Assembly (NCBI GenBank): GCA_004173475.1
Contig: SEBU01000002.1
Location: 496,001-560,000, forward strand
Origin: Gammaproteobacteria bacterium
GTDB taxonomy: Bacteria; Pseudomonadota; Gammaproteobacteria; Pseudomonadales; Cellvibrionaceae
Length of the DNA: 64,000 nucleotides
Reading direction: 5' to 3'
Shown here: positions 1 to 9,221 of the stretch, in pieces
How positions within the stretch are numbered: position 1 is the first letter of the stretch
How the letters are laid out: every line of letters starts with the position of its first letter
Made by a program: the position numbers and the translations under genes
Notes under the pieces: generated by a model
Databases searched by the model: none
Told to the model about the DNA's origin: nothing
Seen by the model: the letters and a program-made list of their open reading frames with translations, nothing else

Positions 1-131
1 GAACATAAGGCCATACAAATTCACCTTGCGACGATCGTCTCCCCAAAGTGTAGCAACGCTAGACGTATGAACTGGAAACCGTCGTTTTAGTCGCCGCAAC
101 AACGCATGTCTGGTAGAATTCGCACGCTCGT

Positions 132-155
132 CTATATCAATAAGTTTTGATATAG
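132..155. repeat. Inverted repeat upstream of metH
   Basis: Perfect 9-bp arms (CTATATCAA and TTGATATAG) flank a 6-nt loop, about 60 nt before the metH start. It could be an operator or a 5'-UTR hairpin. The weak T tract after it makes it a poor terminator. The rest of 1-214 shows no gene and no recognisable cobalamin riboswitch. Confidence 0.5.
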
Positions 156-214
156 ATTTTGAGCTATCCTAATTTTATTGTTTTCTTACATGTTTCTCCG
201 ACCGCAGGTTTTCC

Positions 215-3200
215 ATGAACAACGCTCTCGCACGCCAGGCACGCCCTTCCGCTCTCGATAGAATTGGTGCCCTTTACCAAGCCATTAACGAACGTATCCT
301 GATATTGGACGGTGCCATGGGCACTATGATTCAAAGCTACAAACTTCAGGAAGCGGATTATCGCGGCGAGCGTTTTGCAAATTACCACATGGATATTGCC
401 GGCAATAATGATCTGCTTTCCATAACCAAACCCGAGGTGATCCGCGAAATTCAGCGTCGTTATCTCGAAGCTGGCGCGGACATATTAGAAACCAATACTT
501 TTAATTCAACTCGCATTTCCATGGCCGACTACGACATGGAAGATTTGAGCCATGAATTAAATTTCGCTTCCGCAAAACTCGCGCGTGAGTTATGCGACGA
601 AATGACAGCAAAAAATCCTGCTAAGCCGCGCTTTGTTGCAGGTGTACTTGGGCCAACCAGTCGCACCTGTTCTATCTCGCCCGACGTAAATGACCCCAGC
701 GCGCGTAACGTGACTTTTGATCAATTGGTAGAAAATTATCTTGAGTCGATTGACGGCCTAATTGCGGGAGGTGCCGATATTTTATTGATCGAAACTATTT
801 TCGATACGCTCAATGCAAAAGCTGCAGTGTTCGCGGTAAAAAAATATTTCGACGACCACGGTTTTGAATTACCAATTATGATTTCCGGCACCATTACCGA
901 TGCCTCTGGCCGAACGCTTTCCGGCCAAACCACTGAAGCTTTTTATAATTCGCTCGCGCACGCAAAACCAATCAGCATGGGATTGAACTGTGCACTGGGT
1001 GCGAAAGAGTTACGTCAATACGTGCAAGAAATGTCGCGCGTTGCCAATTGTTTTGTAAGCGCTCACCCGAATGCCGGCTTGCCCAATGAATTTGGTGAGT
1101 ACGATCAAACCGCGCAAGAAATGGTAGAGATTGTTGAAGAATTTGCCGCGAGCGGATTCTTAAATATTATCGGCGGTTGCTGCGGAACCTCACCTGCGCA
1201 TATAAAAGCGATTGCCGATGCCGTTGCAAAATATCCCCCACGGAAAATTCCTGATATTGAACCTGCGTGTCGTCTTTCAGGTTTAGAACCTTTCAACATC
1301 ACTAAAGATTCTTTATTCGTCAACGTGGGCGAGCGCTGTAATGTTACCGGCTCTGCACGCTTTAAAAAATTAATTGTGGAAGAAGATTATTCCACCGCAT
1401 TGGAAGTTGCCTTAGAGCAAGTTGAAAACGGTGCACAGATTATCGACATCAACATGGATGAGGGCATGTTGGATGCCGAAAAAGCCATGGTGAAGTTTTT
1501 GAATTTAATTGCAGGCGAGCCGGATATTTCGCGCGTGCCGATTATGGTGGATTCATCCAAATGGGAAGTAATCGAAGCAGGCTTAAAATGCATTCAAGGT
1601 AAGCCTATTGTTAACTCCATCAGCCTGAAAGAAGGCGAAGAAGAATTCTTACACAAAGCGAAATTGTGTATGCGCTACGGCGCAGCTGTTGTGGTGATGG
1701 CATTTGATGAAACAGGTCAGGCAGATACACAAGCGCGCAAACGAGAAATTTGCGAACGCTCTTATCGCACCCTAGTGGATAAATTAAATTTCCCACCGGA
1801 AGATATTATTTTCGACCCGAATATTTTCGCGGTCGCAACCGGTATTGAAGAACACAACAACTATGCGGTAGATTTTATTGAAGCAACGCGTTGGATCCGC
1901 GAAAATTTACCGCACGCAGGAATCAGTGGCGGTGTATCTAACGTATCTTTCTCATTTCGCGGTAACAATCCGGTACGCGAAGCGATTCACTCGGTATTTT
2001 TGTATTACGCCATTAAAGCCGGCATGAACATGGGTATCGTCAACGCGAGCCAACTCGCCGTTTACGACGACTTACCCAAAGAATTAAAAGATAAAGTTGA
2101 GGATGTTATTCTCAATCGTCACGCAGGTGGAACCGAAGCTTTATTAGATATCGCTGAAAAATATCGCGGCGATGGCTCAACAGGTGAAGTAAAAGAAGAT
2201 GCGGAATGGCGTTCACTGCCAATCGCAAAACGAATTGAGCACGCGTTGGTAAAAGGTATTTCGCTGCACATAGAAGCAGACACCGAAGAAGCACGTCAAC
2301 ACTACCCTCGCCCGCTGGATGTAATCGAAGGCCCACTCATGGACGGCATGAATGTTGTCGGTGATTTATTCGGCGCCGGTAAAATGTTTCTACCGCAGGT
2401 GGTGAAATCTGCACGCGTCATGAAGCAATCCGTTGCTTACCTACAACCATTCATTGAAGCCGAAAAAACCGAAGCCTCAAAACCAAACGGAAAAATATTA
2501 ATGGCCACGGTTAAAGGTGACGTGCATGACATCGGCAAAAATATTGTCGGTGTAGTTTTGCAATGTAATAACTTTGAAGTCGTTGACCTTGGCGTAATGG
2601 TTCCCTGCGACAAAATTATCGATACCGCCATTGAAAAAAATTGCGACATCATCGGTCTCTCGGGATTAATTACACCTTCACTTGATGAAATGGTTTTTGT
2701 AGGCCGCGAAATGGAACGTCGTGGCATTAATTTACCTTTGATGATCGGCGGTGCTACAACCTCCAAAGCACACACCGCCGTAAAAATTGACCCCGTATTT
2801 AAACTCAACCAGGTTGTTTACGTTGCAGATGCGTCACGAGCGGTAGGCGTTGCCAGCACTTTGTTATCAGATGAACTGCGTCCTAAATTTGTTGCAGATT
2901 TAAAGCAGGAATACATTGAAGTACGCGAACGCAATGCCAACCGTAAACCACGCGGCACAGTGCGCACTTATCCGGAAGCCATTGCAAAAGGTTTAAAACT
3001 CGACTGGGACAACTACACACCGCCAACACCAGCGTTTACCGGAATAAAAGTATTTGAAAATTACGATTTAAATATTTTGGCTGCTTATATCGACTGGACC
3101 CCGTTTTTTATCAGCTGGGATCTCGCCGGTAAATATCCGAAAATTTTAGAAGACGAAGTTGTTGGTGCGGCCGCGCGTGACTTATTTTCTGACGCACAAA

Positions 3201-3955
3201 AAATGTTGCGAAAATTAATCGATGAAAAATTGATTAGCGCTAATGGCGTGATCGGCTTCTGGCCAGCCAACACAACCAATCATGATGACATTGAAGTTTT
3301 TGATGCCGACGGCAAAAAGATTTCCACGCTCCACCACATTCGCCAGCAACACTTAAAACAGGGCATGGAAACCAAACCGCACTACTCGCTCGCTGATTTT
3401 GTTGCTCCAAAAGAAACTGGCAAACAAGATTACATTGGCGCGTTTGCCGTAACAGCGGGCATTGGCGCAGAAGAACTCGCGAAGGAATATCAAAACGCGG
3501 GCGACGATTACAATAGCATCATGGTAAAAGCACTTGCCGATCGATTAGCCGAAGCCTTCGCAGAACATTTACACGTACGAGTCCGCAAAGAATTCTGGGG
3601 CTACGACCGCGAGGAAAATCTGGATAACGAAGCACTCATCAAAGAACAATACAAAGGCATCCGCCCCGCCCCAGGCTATCCGGCATGCCCAGATCACACA
3701 GAAAAAACACAACTGTTTGAATTATTAAATGCAACAGAAAATACTGGCATCACATTAACCGAAAATTTTGCAATGCTGCCAACCGCTGCCGTATCCGGCT
3801 GGTATTTCTCGCATCCTGAATCAAGTTATTTCCCAACGGGGAAAATTGAGAAAGATCAGGTGGAGAGCTTGGCGGAGCGCAAGGGTTGGAGTGTGCAGGA
3901 GATTGAAAGATGGTTGAGTCCGGTATTGGCGTATGAGCCGGGGGCGAACTCATAA
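215..3955 (+). CDS. metH: Methionine synthase, cobalamin-dependent (5-methyltetrahydrofolate-homocysteine methyltransferase)
   Basis: Transfers the methyl group of 5-methyl-THF to homocysteine through protein-bound cobalamin, in the cytosol. All four modules are present in 1246 aa, the usual length. The homocysteine domain (about 20-340) carries the zinc ligands in NCALGA (near 258) and GGCCGTSP (near 320). The pterin-binding domain follows (about 355-620). The cobalamin module has the DxHxxG signature GDVHDIGK near 769-774, whose His is the lower cobalt ligand. The C-terminal SAM-binding reactivation domain has RPAPGYPAC near 1149. The ATG has only a weak CAGG sequence ahead of it. It stands alone, with no methionine operon partner beside it. 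Confidence 0.98.
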   Translation: MNNALARQARPSALDRIGALYQAINERILILDGAMGTMIQSYKLQEADYRGERFANYHMDIAGNNDLLSITKPEVIREIQRRYLEAGADILETNTFNSTRISMADYDMEDLSHELNFASAKLARELCDEMTAKNPAKPRFVAGVLGPTSRTCSISPDVNDPSARNVTFDQLVENYLESIDGLIAGGADILLIETIFDTLNAKAAVFAVKKYFDDHGFELPIMISGTITDASGRTLSGQTTEAFYNSLAHAKPISMGLNCALGAKELRQYVQEMSRVANCFVSAHPNAGLPNEFGEYDQTAQEMVEIVEEFAASGFLNIIGGCCGTSPAHIKAIADAVAKYPPRKIPDIEPACRLSGLEPFNITKDSLFVNVGERCNVTGSARFKKLIVEEDYSTALEVALEQVENGAQIIDINMDEGMLDAEKAMVKFLNLIAGEPDISRVPIMVDSSKWEVIEAGLKCIQGKPIVNSISLKEGEEEFLHKAKLCMRYGAAVVVMAFDETGQADTQARKREICERSYRTLVDKLNFPPEDIIFDPNIFAVATGIEEHNNYAVDFIEATRWIRENLPHAGISGGVSNVSFSFRGNNPVREAIHSVFLYYAIKAGMNMGIVNASQLAVYDDLPKELKDKVEDVILNRHAGGTEALLDIAEKYRGDGSTGEVKEDAEWRSLPIAKRIEHALVKGISLHIEADTEEARQHYPRPLDVIEGPLMDGMNVVGDLFGAGKMFLPQVVKSARVMKQSVAYLQPFIEAEKTEASKPNGKILMATVKGDVHDIGKNIVGVVLQCNNFEVVDLGVMVPCDKIIDTAIEKNCDIIGLSGLITPSLDEMVFVGREMERRGINLPLMIGGATTSKAHTAVKIDPVFKLNQVVYVADASRAVGVASTLLSDELRPKFVADLKQEYIEVRERNANRKPRGTVRTYPEAIAKGLKLDWDNYTPPTPAFTGIKVFENYDLNILAAYIDWTPFFISWDLAGKYPKILEDEVVGAAARDLFSDAQKMLRKLIDEKLISANGVIGFWPANTTNHDDIEVFDADGKKISTLHHIRQQHLKQGMETKPHYSLADFVAPKETGKQDYIGAFAVTAGIGAEELAKEYQNAGDDYNSIMVKALADRLAEAFAEHLHVRVRKEFWGYDREENLDNEALIKEQYKGIRPAPGYPACPDHTEKTQLFELLNATENTGITLTENFAMLPTAAVSGWYFSHPESSYFPTGKIEKDQVESLAERKGWSVQEIERWLSPVLAYEPGANS

Positions 3956-4116
3956 AATGGGAGGGGCTCAAAGTTGTTAGCTTTTATCAAATAATAGAGA
4001 GACTTTATGGAAAATAAAATTAAAACTAATAATTCAACAAACGAAAAGAGCAGTTTATTTTGGCGTGCAATTAAACAAATGAGCATTACGCAGTCACCGC
4101 AGCAATTTCTACATTA

Positions 4117-4776
4117 TTGTATTCTGCTTGGTGCCTGATATATACAAGTTCATTTTTTGAAGAGTTTGGTGTTAATTTTTTTTCATTTGGAAGTTTCTCG
4201 GATATTTATAGGATCACTATTTCCGAAAAAATTAGTTATTTAATATTTTTTGGATTAACAATTTCTGTAGCTTTCACATTTCTTTTAATGAGTTTAAATA
4301 AAGATTTACCTGATGGCATCGATAGAAGAAAAATTACTCCAAAATTCAATTTTATCAAGATTGATGGAAAAAAAACTGTAAAAGGAGTGTTATTTTTTAT
4401 AGCACTTTTCATTTTTTTACAGTGTTTTGAAATTCCAAAAAGTGGGGCTCAGCATCTGAAGACAGGATTGGTGGCTAGATATGACCTACGAACCTCTAAT
4501 GAAACACTGTCCTGCAGAATATTGATTGGAAGCACTTCCGAATATATTTTTACGTTTGATTACGCCAGAAAAATCTTTGAAGCCACACCTAAATCTCAAA
4601 TCAATCGAATCGAATTGGCTATTAGTCCTCCCCCTCCTATAGTCATTATAAAAGGTAGAGGTATGTCCAACAGTGATTTTCAAAAAGCCAAGCATGAATT
4701 TGTGGCTCAAAAGAACGCATGGATAAATGAGGTTCAAAGTAGATGCAATCAAAAAATAATTTGGCCCACTAACTAA
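4117..4776 (+). CDS. Membrane protein of unknown function, probably frameshifted near its 5' end
   Basis: The open frame starts at a TTG with no Shine-Dalgarno sequence. It encodes two clear hydrophobic segments (about residues 41-60 and 88-106) and a soluble C-terminal domain of about 110 aa containing a SQINRIE segment. A better start lies upstream: an ATG at 4007 preceded by AGAGA opens a 43-codon frame (MENKIKTNNS...) ending at TGA 4136-4138. Its last residues run into the larger frame if one base is restored near 4121-4137. I therefore read 4007-4776 as one gene broken by a single frameshift, from mutation or sequencing error. No family recognised. The base composition is visibly AT-rich compared with metH. 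Confidence 0.55.
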   Translation: MYSAWCLIYTSSFFEEFGVNFFSFGSFSDIYRITISEKISYLIFFGLTISVAFTFLLMSLNKDLPDGIDRRKITPKFNFIKIDGKKTVKGVLFFIALFIFLQCFEIPKSGAQHLKTGLVARYDLRTSNETLSCRILIGSTSEYIFTFDYARKIFEATPKSQINRIELAISPPPPIVIIKGRGMSNSDFQKAKHEFVAQKNAWINEVQSRCNQKIIWPTN

Positions 4777-4786
4777 TTTTAAATAT

Positions 4787-4985
4787 TGAAGCACCTGCCG
4801 TGGGCCTCACTTTTCTTTGCTTCACCAAAGAAAAGTAAGCAAAAGAAAAGTGACCCAAATCGTTCCCATCTCCTGCGCGCTTCAGAAAATAGTTGTCGTT
4901 CCGATGCGACATCCATGTCGCAGCGTCACTCAAGCGCACTTCCTGTGCACTTGCCAACTATTTTCTTCCATTGCTCGGGGAACTC
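4787..4985. repeat. Hairpin-rich intergenic repeat element (copy type 1)
   Basis: Non-coding stretch made of nested inverted repeats. Arms at 4809-4819 and 4826-4836 (ACTTTTCTTTG / CAAAGAAAAGT) compete with a longer pair at 4808-4822 and 4837-4852. A 12-bp pair at 4884-4895 and 4955-4966 (AGAAAATAGTTG / CAACTATTTTCT) encloses a hairpin at 4905-4922 (TGCGACAT-CC-ATGTCGCA). Short ORFs across it are spurious. It resembles dispersed non-coding repeats of gammaproteobacterial genomes. Its function is unknown. Confidence 0.7.
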
Positions 4986-5065
4986 ATATGGGAATTAATC
5001 GCGAGATTTAGACATTTTTAAATTTAGGTTATAGGACTAATTCTAACCTAATTGAAAGGTAACCG

Positions 5066-5091
5066 TCGTCCCCGCGTAAGCGGGGATCCAG
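5066..5091. repeat. Short palindromic repeat CCCCGC-GTAA-GCGGGG
   Basis: Perfect 6-bp GC stem at 5070-5075 and 5080-5085 with a GTAA loop, in the context CGTC...GATCCAGC. This is the widespread proteobacterial palindrome whose spurious translation reads LDPRLRGDD. It lies about 100 bp before the GH19 gene, in the promoter-bearing gap. Confidence 0.75.
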
Positions 5092-5192
5092 CTTTAAAAA
5101 ATAAACCAATTGCGATAAAAAACACATTAATGTAACGGTAAAAATTGTAATGTTTCAATAGCATTTCATTTAACAATTAAGGAAATAAAGGT

Positions 5193-5981
5193 ATGTGTAT
5201 AAAGCAAAGTGTAGGAACCGGCGGAAGTAACAAAAAGATAGATGTAAAAATAATACAGGCCGCATTAAATCTCTCTCCATCTTCCACCTTCAAGTTGACT
5301 GGAAATCTAATAGTTGACGGGTCAATCGGTAAAAAGACGATTGCCGCCATAGAGCTATTCCAAGCCGGAGTTATAGGTATGGAAAAACCAGATGGCCGAA
5401 TTGACCCAAATGGAGCATCGATCAAACGACTAAAAGAATCTGTTCAAAAAGGATTAAGTTTGGACGCACTAATTGCCATAATGGGACCAGGCAACCCAAC
5501 TGTTGTTAGTGGGTATCACAGCGTGCTTAGCAATCAACTACCTCAATACGGAATCAATACCTCTTTAAGAACAGCTCACTTTCTAGCTCAAGTTGGTCAC
5601 GAGAGTATGTCTTTCACCTATACGGAAGAGATTGCAAGTGGAAGCGCCTATGAAGGCAGAAAAGACCTTGGTAATACCGAACGAGGTGATGGCATAAGAT
5701 TTAAAGGGAGAGGATTGATTCAATTAACAGGTAGAAAAAATTATTCAGATTATGCTGAATATGCGTGCTTGAATCTCATGACTAAAGGTAACGAACGACT
5801 AGTGTCATTGAATCCAATGTATGCTCTTGATGTGGCCCTCTGGTTTTGGGATAAAAGAAAATTAAATACCTTCGCTGATAAAGATGATTTAAGAGTAATT
5901 ACCAGAAGAGTGAACGGCGGATACAATGGTCTCGCTGATCGTCAAGAATACCTCGAAAGAGCTAAATTTTTCCTTATATAA
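5193..5981 (+). CDS. GH19 peptidoglycan hydrolase with N-terminal peptidoglycan-binding-like domain, putative antibacterial effector
   Basis: 262 aa with no signal peptide. Residues 6-60 form a peptidoglycan-binding-like domain (VGTGGSNKKIDVKIIQAALN, then VDGSIGKKT and a terminal FQ). Residues 90-262 form a GH19 lysozyme/chitinase-type domain: HES at 136-138 with the expected catalytic Glu137, YTEE at 143-146, FKGRGLIQLTG at 170-180 and VNGGYNG at 240-246. The start has GGAAATAAAGG upstream. The next gene begins 11 bp after the stop and looks like its inhibitor. The same domain pair plus neighbour is known from Xanthomonas XAC2609/XAC2610, a T4SS effector and its immunity protein. This protein lacks any C-terminal XVIPCD-like extension, so the export route is unknown. 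A phage endolysin is the main alternative. Confidence 0.85.
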   Translation: MCIKQSVGTGGSNKKIDVKIIQAALNLSPSSTFKLTGNLIVDGSIGKKTIAAIELFQAGVIGMEKPDGRIDPNGASIKRLKESVQKGLSLDALIAIMGPGNPTVVSGYHSVLSNQLPQYGINTSLRTAHFLAQVGHESMSFTYTEEIASGSAYEGRKDLGNTERGDGIRFKGRGLIQLTGRKNYSDYAEYACLNLMTKGNERLVSLNPMYALDVALWFWDKRKLNTFADKDDLRVITRRVNGGYNGLADRQEYLERAKFFLI

Positions 5982-5992
5982 CGAGAATATCC

Positions 5993-6532
5993 ATGAAAAA
6001 GAAACTAATTTTTTGCTCTCTGCTTTTTGTAAATGCATGTGATGCACAACCGAAACAGGATCAAGCTGCTGCACCTCAAACAGAGTGTGAATTTTCCTTT
6101 AAGCAACTAAATACATGCATCTATAAAACGGCGCTGTATGACGTAAAGATTAGCCTTGAGTCAGACGCCGTTGCAGAAGATGAAAAAACAATTAAAAAAA
6201 TAATAACAAAAGTAAATAATATTGAGCAAGAATTACCTGTTAGCCCAGACACTTCCATCCTCGAAGGCGATCTTGGTTACATCTCTTTCGCTGATATTAA
6301 CTTCGATAAAGTACCTGATTTAGCGCTTACTACTTCTTTTGGTGTACCAAATCTATATTTAGATTACTGGGTATATGACACCAAACAAAAAAAATATATT
6401 TCGGTTGGAAATTATCCAAAATTCACCATTAACGAACAAAATAAAATTCTCAGTGCAAAAATAAAAAGCGATGCAGCAACCTATCAAAATATGGAATGGC
6501 ATTGGAATAATAATGCACTTCAAAAAAACTAA
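5993..6532 (+). CDS. XAC2610-like lipoprotein, putative immunity protein to the GH19 hydrolase
   Basis: 179 aa. A short Lys-rich N-terminus and hydrophobic segment end in FVNAC, a weak lipobox with Cys16 as the candidate lipidated residue, so the protein is predicted to act in the periplasm. The mature part carries DINFDKVPDLAL, an Asp-rich Ca-binding-type loop, followed by LDYWVYDTKQKKY. This pattern matches the XAC2610-related repeat family as I know it. It follows the GH19 gene by 11 bp and is almost certainly co-transcribed with it. A periplasmic inhibitor protecting the producer from its own hydrolase is the natural inference. The family match is from memory and not tested. Confidence 0.65.
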   Translation: MKKKLIFCSLLFVNACDAQPKQDQAAAPQTECEFSFKQLNTCIYKTALYDVKISLESDAVAEDEKTIKKIITKVNNIEQELPVSPDTSILEGDLGYISFADINFDKVPDLALTTSFGVPNLYLDYWVYDTKQKKYISVGNYPKFTINEQNKILSAKIKSDAATYQNMEWHWNNNALQKN

Positions 6533-6545
6533 ATATCTACGAAGC

Positions 6546-6925
6546 ATTTTCATAAAAATTGGTGATGCACCGGATGGTCCCCTGTGAGTTTCCCGAGCAT
6601 CGCAAGGAGTTAGGAGAAAACAGAAAGTCCGTTTTAGTTTTGATGAGACAGGGACGTCACATCAAGACGACCCGCAGGCGACTGAGAAGCGCACGACTAA
6701 ATGGATTTAGGAAGTAGAGTGGCGCAGGAGCCAAAGCCGAGGATAAGAAATTCGCTGAGTGTCCTTGATGTGCAGGATGCACGAATGCAGTGGAGCACAT
6801 GGATGTGCGGGAACCGCCCTTTTGGTACTTTTCGTTGGACAAGCACGACTGTAAGGACACAGGAGGTAGAGCAACGCAGGAGCAGTTGCCGAACGAAAAG
6901 TGACTCGCCAGCGAGCGAAACAAAA
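6546..6925. repeat. Hairpin-rich intergenic repeat element (copy type 2)
   Basis: About 380 bp without a credible gene, though short ORFs run through it on both strands. It contains nested inverted repeats: CACATCAAG near 6658 with CTTGATGTG near 6763; a perfect hairpin GCACAT-GG-ATGTGC at 6795-6808; GCAAC/GTTGC arms near 6871-6888; and ACTTTTCGTT at 6827-6836 with AACGAAAAGT at 6892-6901. Its composition is richer in GC and purines than its neighbours. The layout recalls the element at 4787-4985. It probably represents a dispersed multicopy repeat. Confidence 0.6.
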
Positions 6926-6986
6926 CATTTAAAAAAACACAAAAATCCATTAACATCTAAAGACTCCAAAGCAAGGACTCAATGGA

Positions 6987-8072
6987 ATGGCCGCACTAAA
7001 ACAACACTTAAAAACAAATCTTTTCACCTTACTACTAAGTCTCGTTGGTGCAATTACTGCCGCCAACTACAGCCGCCTGTTCCAGCACCCCAAGCCGTGG
7101 GAAATCGCATTGTGGGTAACAATCACATTCGTTATTTTTTATCTGACAACCATCTTCAGCACCCAATTTATTCGCAAAACCAGCTCCACTATAAAAAGAA
7201 GATTTGTCTATTTTCTTTACACAGTCACTACCCTACTCGCCTGTAACTTATTTATTTTCCCGGTAACATTTTTGTTAACCGGTCATACTGTTGAAAACAA
7301 TAAGCATTCAATTTGCTGCGAAACGCCATTGGAGTATGGTGCGACCCAATATGAAACGGTTAAATTTAAACTGACGGATGGTGCAACCATCTCTGGCTGG
7401 TATATTCCTGCAAGCACACATAAAAACTCGCTGATTATACTAATCCATGGACACTATGGAGATCGTCGTGCCACAGGCGAGTGGGCGAAAATTTTTATTG
7501 AAGCTGGCTACGGAATTTATATCTATGACCTCCGCGGTCACGGTGAGTCCGAAGGGTTATTAGATTATGTATATTCCGATTTCTCAAAGGATTTACTAGA
7601 TATTAGAAACCAACTTGCAAACAAATATTCAGTAAAACTATTTGGGGCCGTAGGACTTTCTATGGGAGCACATGCTTTGACAAACGCCGTGGGACGCGAT
7701 GGCGCTGCATTTCAAGTTGCGTGGATGGACGGAGTTTGGCCTCAAGGGCCTAAAGATGTGGACGTCTTTCGTCCGCTAATGTTGATGTATTTAAATCTCG
7801 ATGCTGTAACCCAACTTATTTTTAAAAATCCTGCACCGAAGCTTAAACCACTATTCGATATACTCACTGACAATAAAACTACAAAAATTATGGTGGTCGC
7901 CGCTGGCGCAGAGGATATGGAATCGAGTGTCGTAAGAAAAATCTCCGGTGCAAACAGCCTACTGACCAGCACCTGGATAATACCCAACGCACTCCACATC
8001 AATGGCATTTCCATAGTTCCAAATGAATACAAACAAAAATTATTAGATTTTTTTAAAGTTTTACAAAATTAA
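6987..8072 (+). CDS. Membrane-anchored alpha/beta hydrolase (serine aminopeptidase S33-like)
   Basis: 361 aa. Three hydrophobic segments occupy roughly residues 10-30, 38-60 and 73-95. An alpha/beta-hydrolase domain follows: HG oxyanion region in ILIHGHYGD near 154, the diagnostic RGHGES near 183, and the nucleophile elbow GLSMG with Ser225. A C-terminal His in ALHINGIS is the likely third triad member. The substrate is unknown; lipase, esterase and peptidase activities all occur in this fold. The ATG at 6987 has AAGGA ten bases upstream. It follows the type 2 repeat directly and has no operon partner. Confidence 0.8.
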   Translation: MAALKQHLKTNLFTLLLSLVGAITAANYSRLFQHPKPWEIALWVTITFVIFYLTTIFSTQFIRKTSSTIKRRFVYFLYTVTTLLACNLFIFPVTFLLTGHTVENNKHSICCETPLEYGATQYETVKFKLTDGATISGWYIPASTHKNSLIILIHGHYGDRRATGEWAKIFIEAGYGIYIYDLRGHGESEGLLDYVYSDFSKDLLDIRNQLANKYSVKLFGAVGLSMGAHALTNAVGRDGAAFQVAWMDGVWPQGPKDVDVFRPLMLMYLNLDAVTQLIFKNPAPKLKPLFDILTDNKTTKIMVVAAGAEDMESSVVRKISGANSLLTSTWIIPNALHINGISIVPNEYKQKLLDFFKVLQN

Positions 8073-8250
8073 AGGTTAAAAATTACGAAATTTTTGAAAC
8101 ATTTTGGGGCGTGCTCACTCCTTGACGCAAGATGCTTTGATGCGAATAATAATTCGACAAAGATAGGGTTGCAGGAATGTCCAGTTACGTACGCAAAAAA
8201 GAACGAAAGGAAATTTACATTTTGGCCAGATTGAACCACTTAGATTTGAA

Positions 8251-8769
8251 TTAACGAACCCTACGAAAAACTCTTGGTAATAAATCCAAACGCCACAACA
8301 AAAACAGAAAAGGCCCAATCAATAGAAGCAGTGAGGATGGTTCCGGCACAGTTACGGTTTCTTCTGTATCAGCTTTCGCTGCACTTAAATTAACTGCCAC
8401 CCACCCGTGATAATCTGCCCTGCTGGCTACACCAACCGCCTCAAGACCTGCGTAACTTACAACATTGTCGTAAATGGTCGATGATGGAATCAGAGAAAGA
8501 TTTTGGGAAAGGCTACTGGCATGCAAAACTGGTTTTTGGGTTACAAGTTCAAGATTCCCTGGATTATAGGAGCCGTCCTTTAAGTCATAATTCGTTGTTT
8601 GCGAATCTAGATACTTTAGATCTTCAGCTTGCGTTTGTTCTTGGGTTAAATGTGTGGAATATAAGCCTGCCGTTTTACCTGATACAGAACCTTCAACAAT
8701 TGCAGCAGTGGCAGTGTGCGAAAATAGTACTGTTATCAAAAGCGCATTAAAATTATTTGGTCTCGACAT
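8251..8769 (-). CDS. PEP-CTERM sorting domain protein
   Basis: 172 aa from an ATG preceded by AAGGAG; an upstream in-frame ATG lies before that Shine-Dalgarno sequence and is rejected. A signal peptide (residues about 1-23, ending TATAA) precedes a Ser/Thr-rich secreted region. The C-terminus is a textbook PEP-CTERM: VPEPSS, a hydrophobic helix and a terminal Arg cluster (RVFRRVR). Such proteins are processed by exosortase and linked to exopolysaccharide or biofilm export. No exosortase gene is in this window, so the enzyme must be encoded elsewhere. The mature part has no recognisable domain. Confidence 0.8.
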   Translation of the reverse strand: MSRPNNFNALLITVLFSHTATAAIVEGSVSGKTAGLYSTHLTQEQTQAEDLKYLDSQTTNYDLKDGSYNPGNLELVTQKPVLHASSLSQNLSLIPSSTIYDNVVSYAGLEAVGVASRADYHGWVAVNLSAAKADTEETVTVPEPSSLLLLIGPFLFLLWRLDLLPRVFRRVR

Positions 8770-9221
8770 TTTTCGCTCCTTTGCCATACGAATTGTTCGC
8801 AGATTATACCCACAGGAGCTTTTATAGCTTATAAATTTAGGCGCAGCTTCTATAATGATTTCTAATGCAGTGGGCAAATTGTTATTATGAAATTGAAATA
8901 TGGCTGGCAATGGAAATTTTGCATGCCAAATATAATAATTTATACGGCAGCTGTGATTTTGAAGACAGACATTCCAAAAATGAGAAATATCCCTACACGA
9001 TATTATTCGTCGAACCTATCGCCTCTTCGTACGATTCAGCATCAATTGGATCACCCAAATCTTTTGACAAGGAACCTGCAGAACTTCATGTCTAATATAG
9101 ATCTGGATACAAAGAAAATTAATCTTTTCGAATACGTTTGACGTACGCATGCTTTAAAACCAAATGCTCAACCCAACTATTAGTAAGATGGAATGATTAA
9201 AATCTTTTCGGAAATTGCTGA
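8770..9221. other. Intergenic region with no recognised gene
   Basis: 452 bp between the PEP-CTERM gene and the glycosyltransferase. Two overlapping short frames (8865-9095 and 8887-9141, + strand) are open but have no Shine-Dalgarno sequence and no family resemblance I can name. The promoters of the two divergent flanking genes must lie here. I see no convincing sigma-70 site, repeat or RNA. Confidence 0.5.

Noticed and set aside
1-214. Cobalamin riboswitch upstream of metH
   Set aside because: No B12-box-like segment or typical long structured leader could be found in the 214 bases available.
2437-2808. 123-aa open frame antisense to metH
   Set aside because: Shadow of the metH cobalamin-binding region on the other strand.
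6657-7246. Several open frames on both strands across the type 2 repeat
   Set aside because: They cover a hairpin-rich repeat, are Arg/Ser/Cys-rich and overlap the start of the well-supported hydrolase gene.
8865-9141. Two overlapping short open frames (76 and 84 aa, + strand)
   Set aside because: No ribosome-binding site, no recognisable family, and they overlap each other in different frames; treated as unassigned intergenic DNA.
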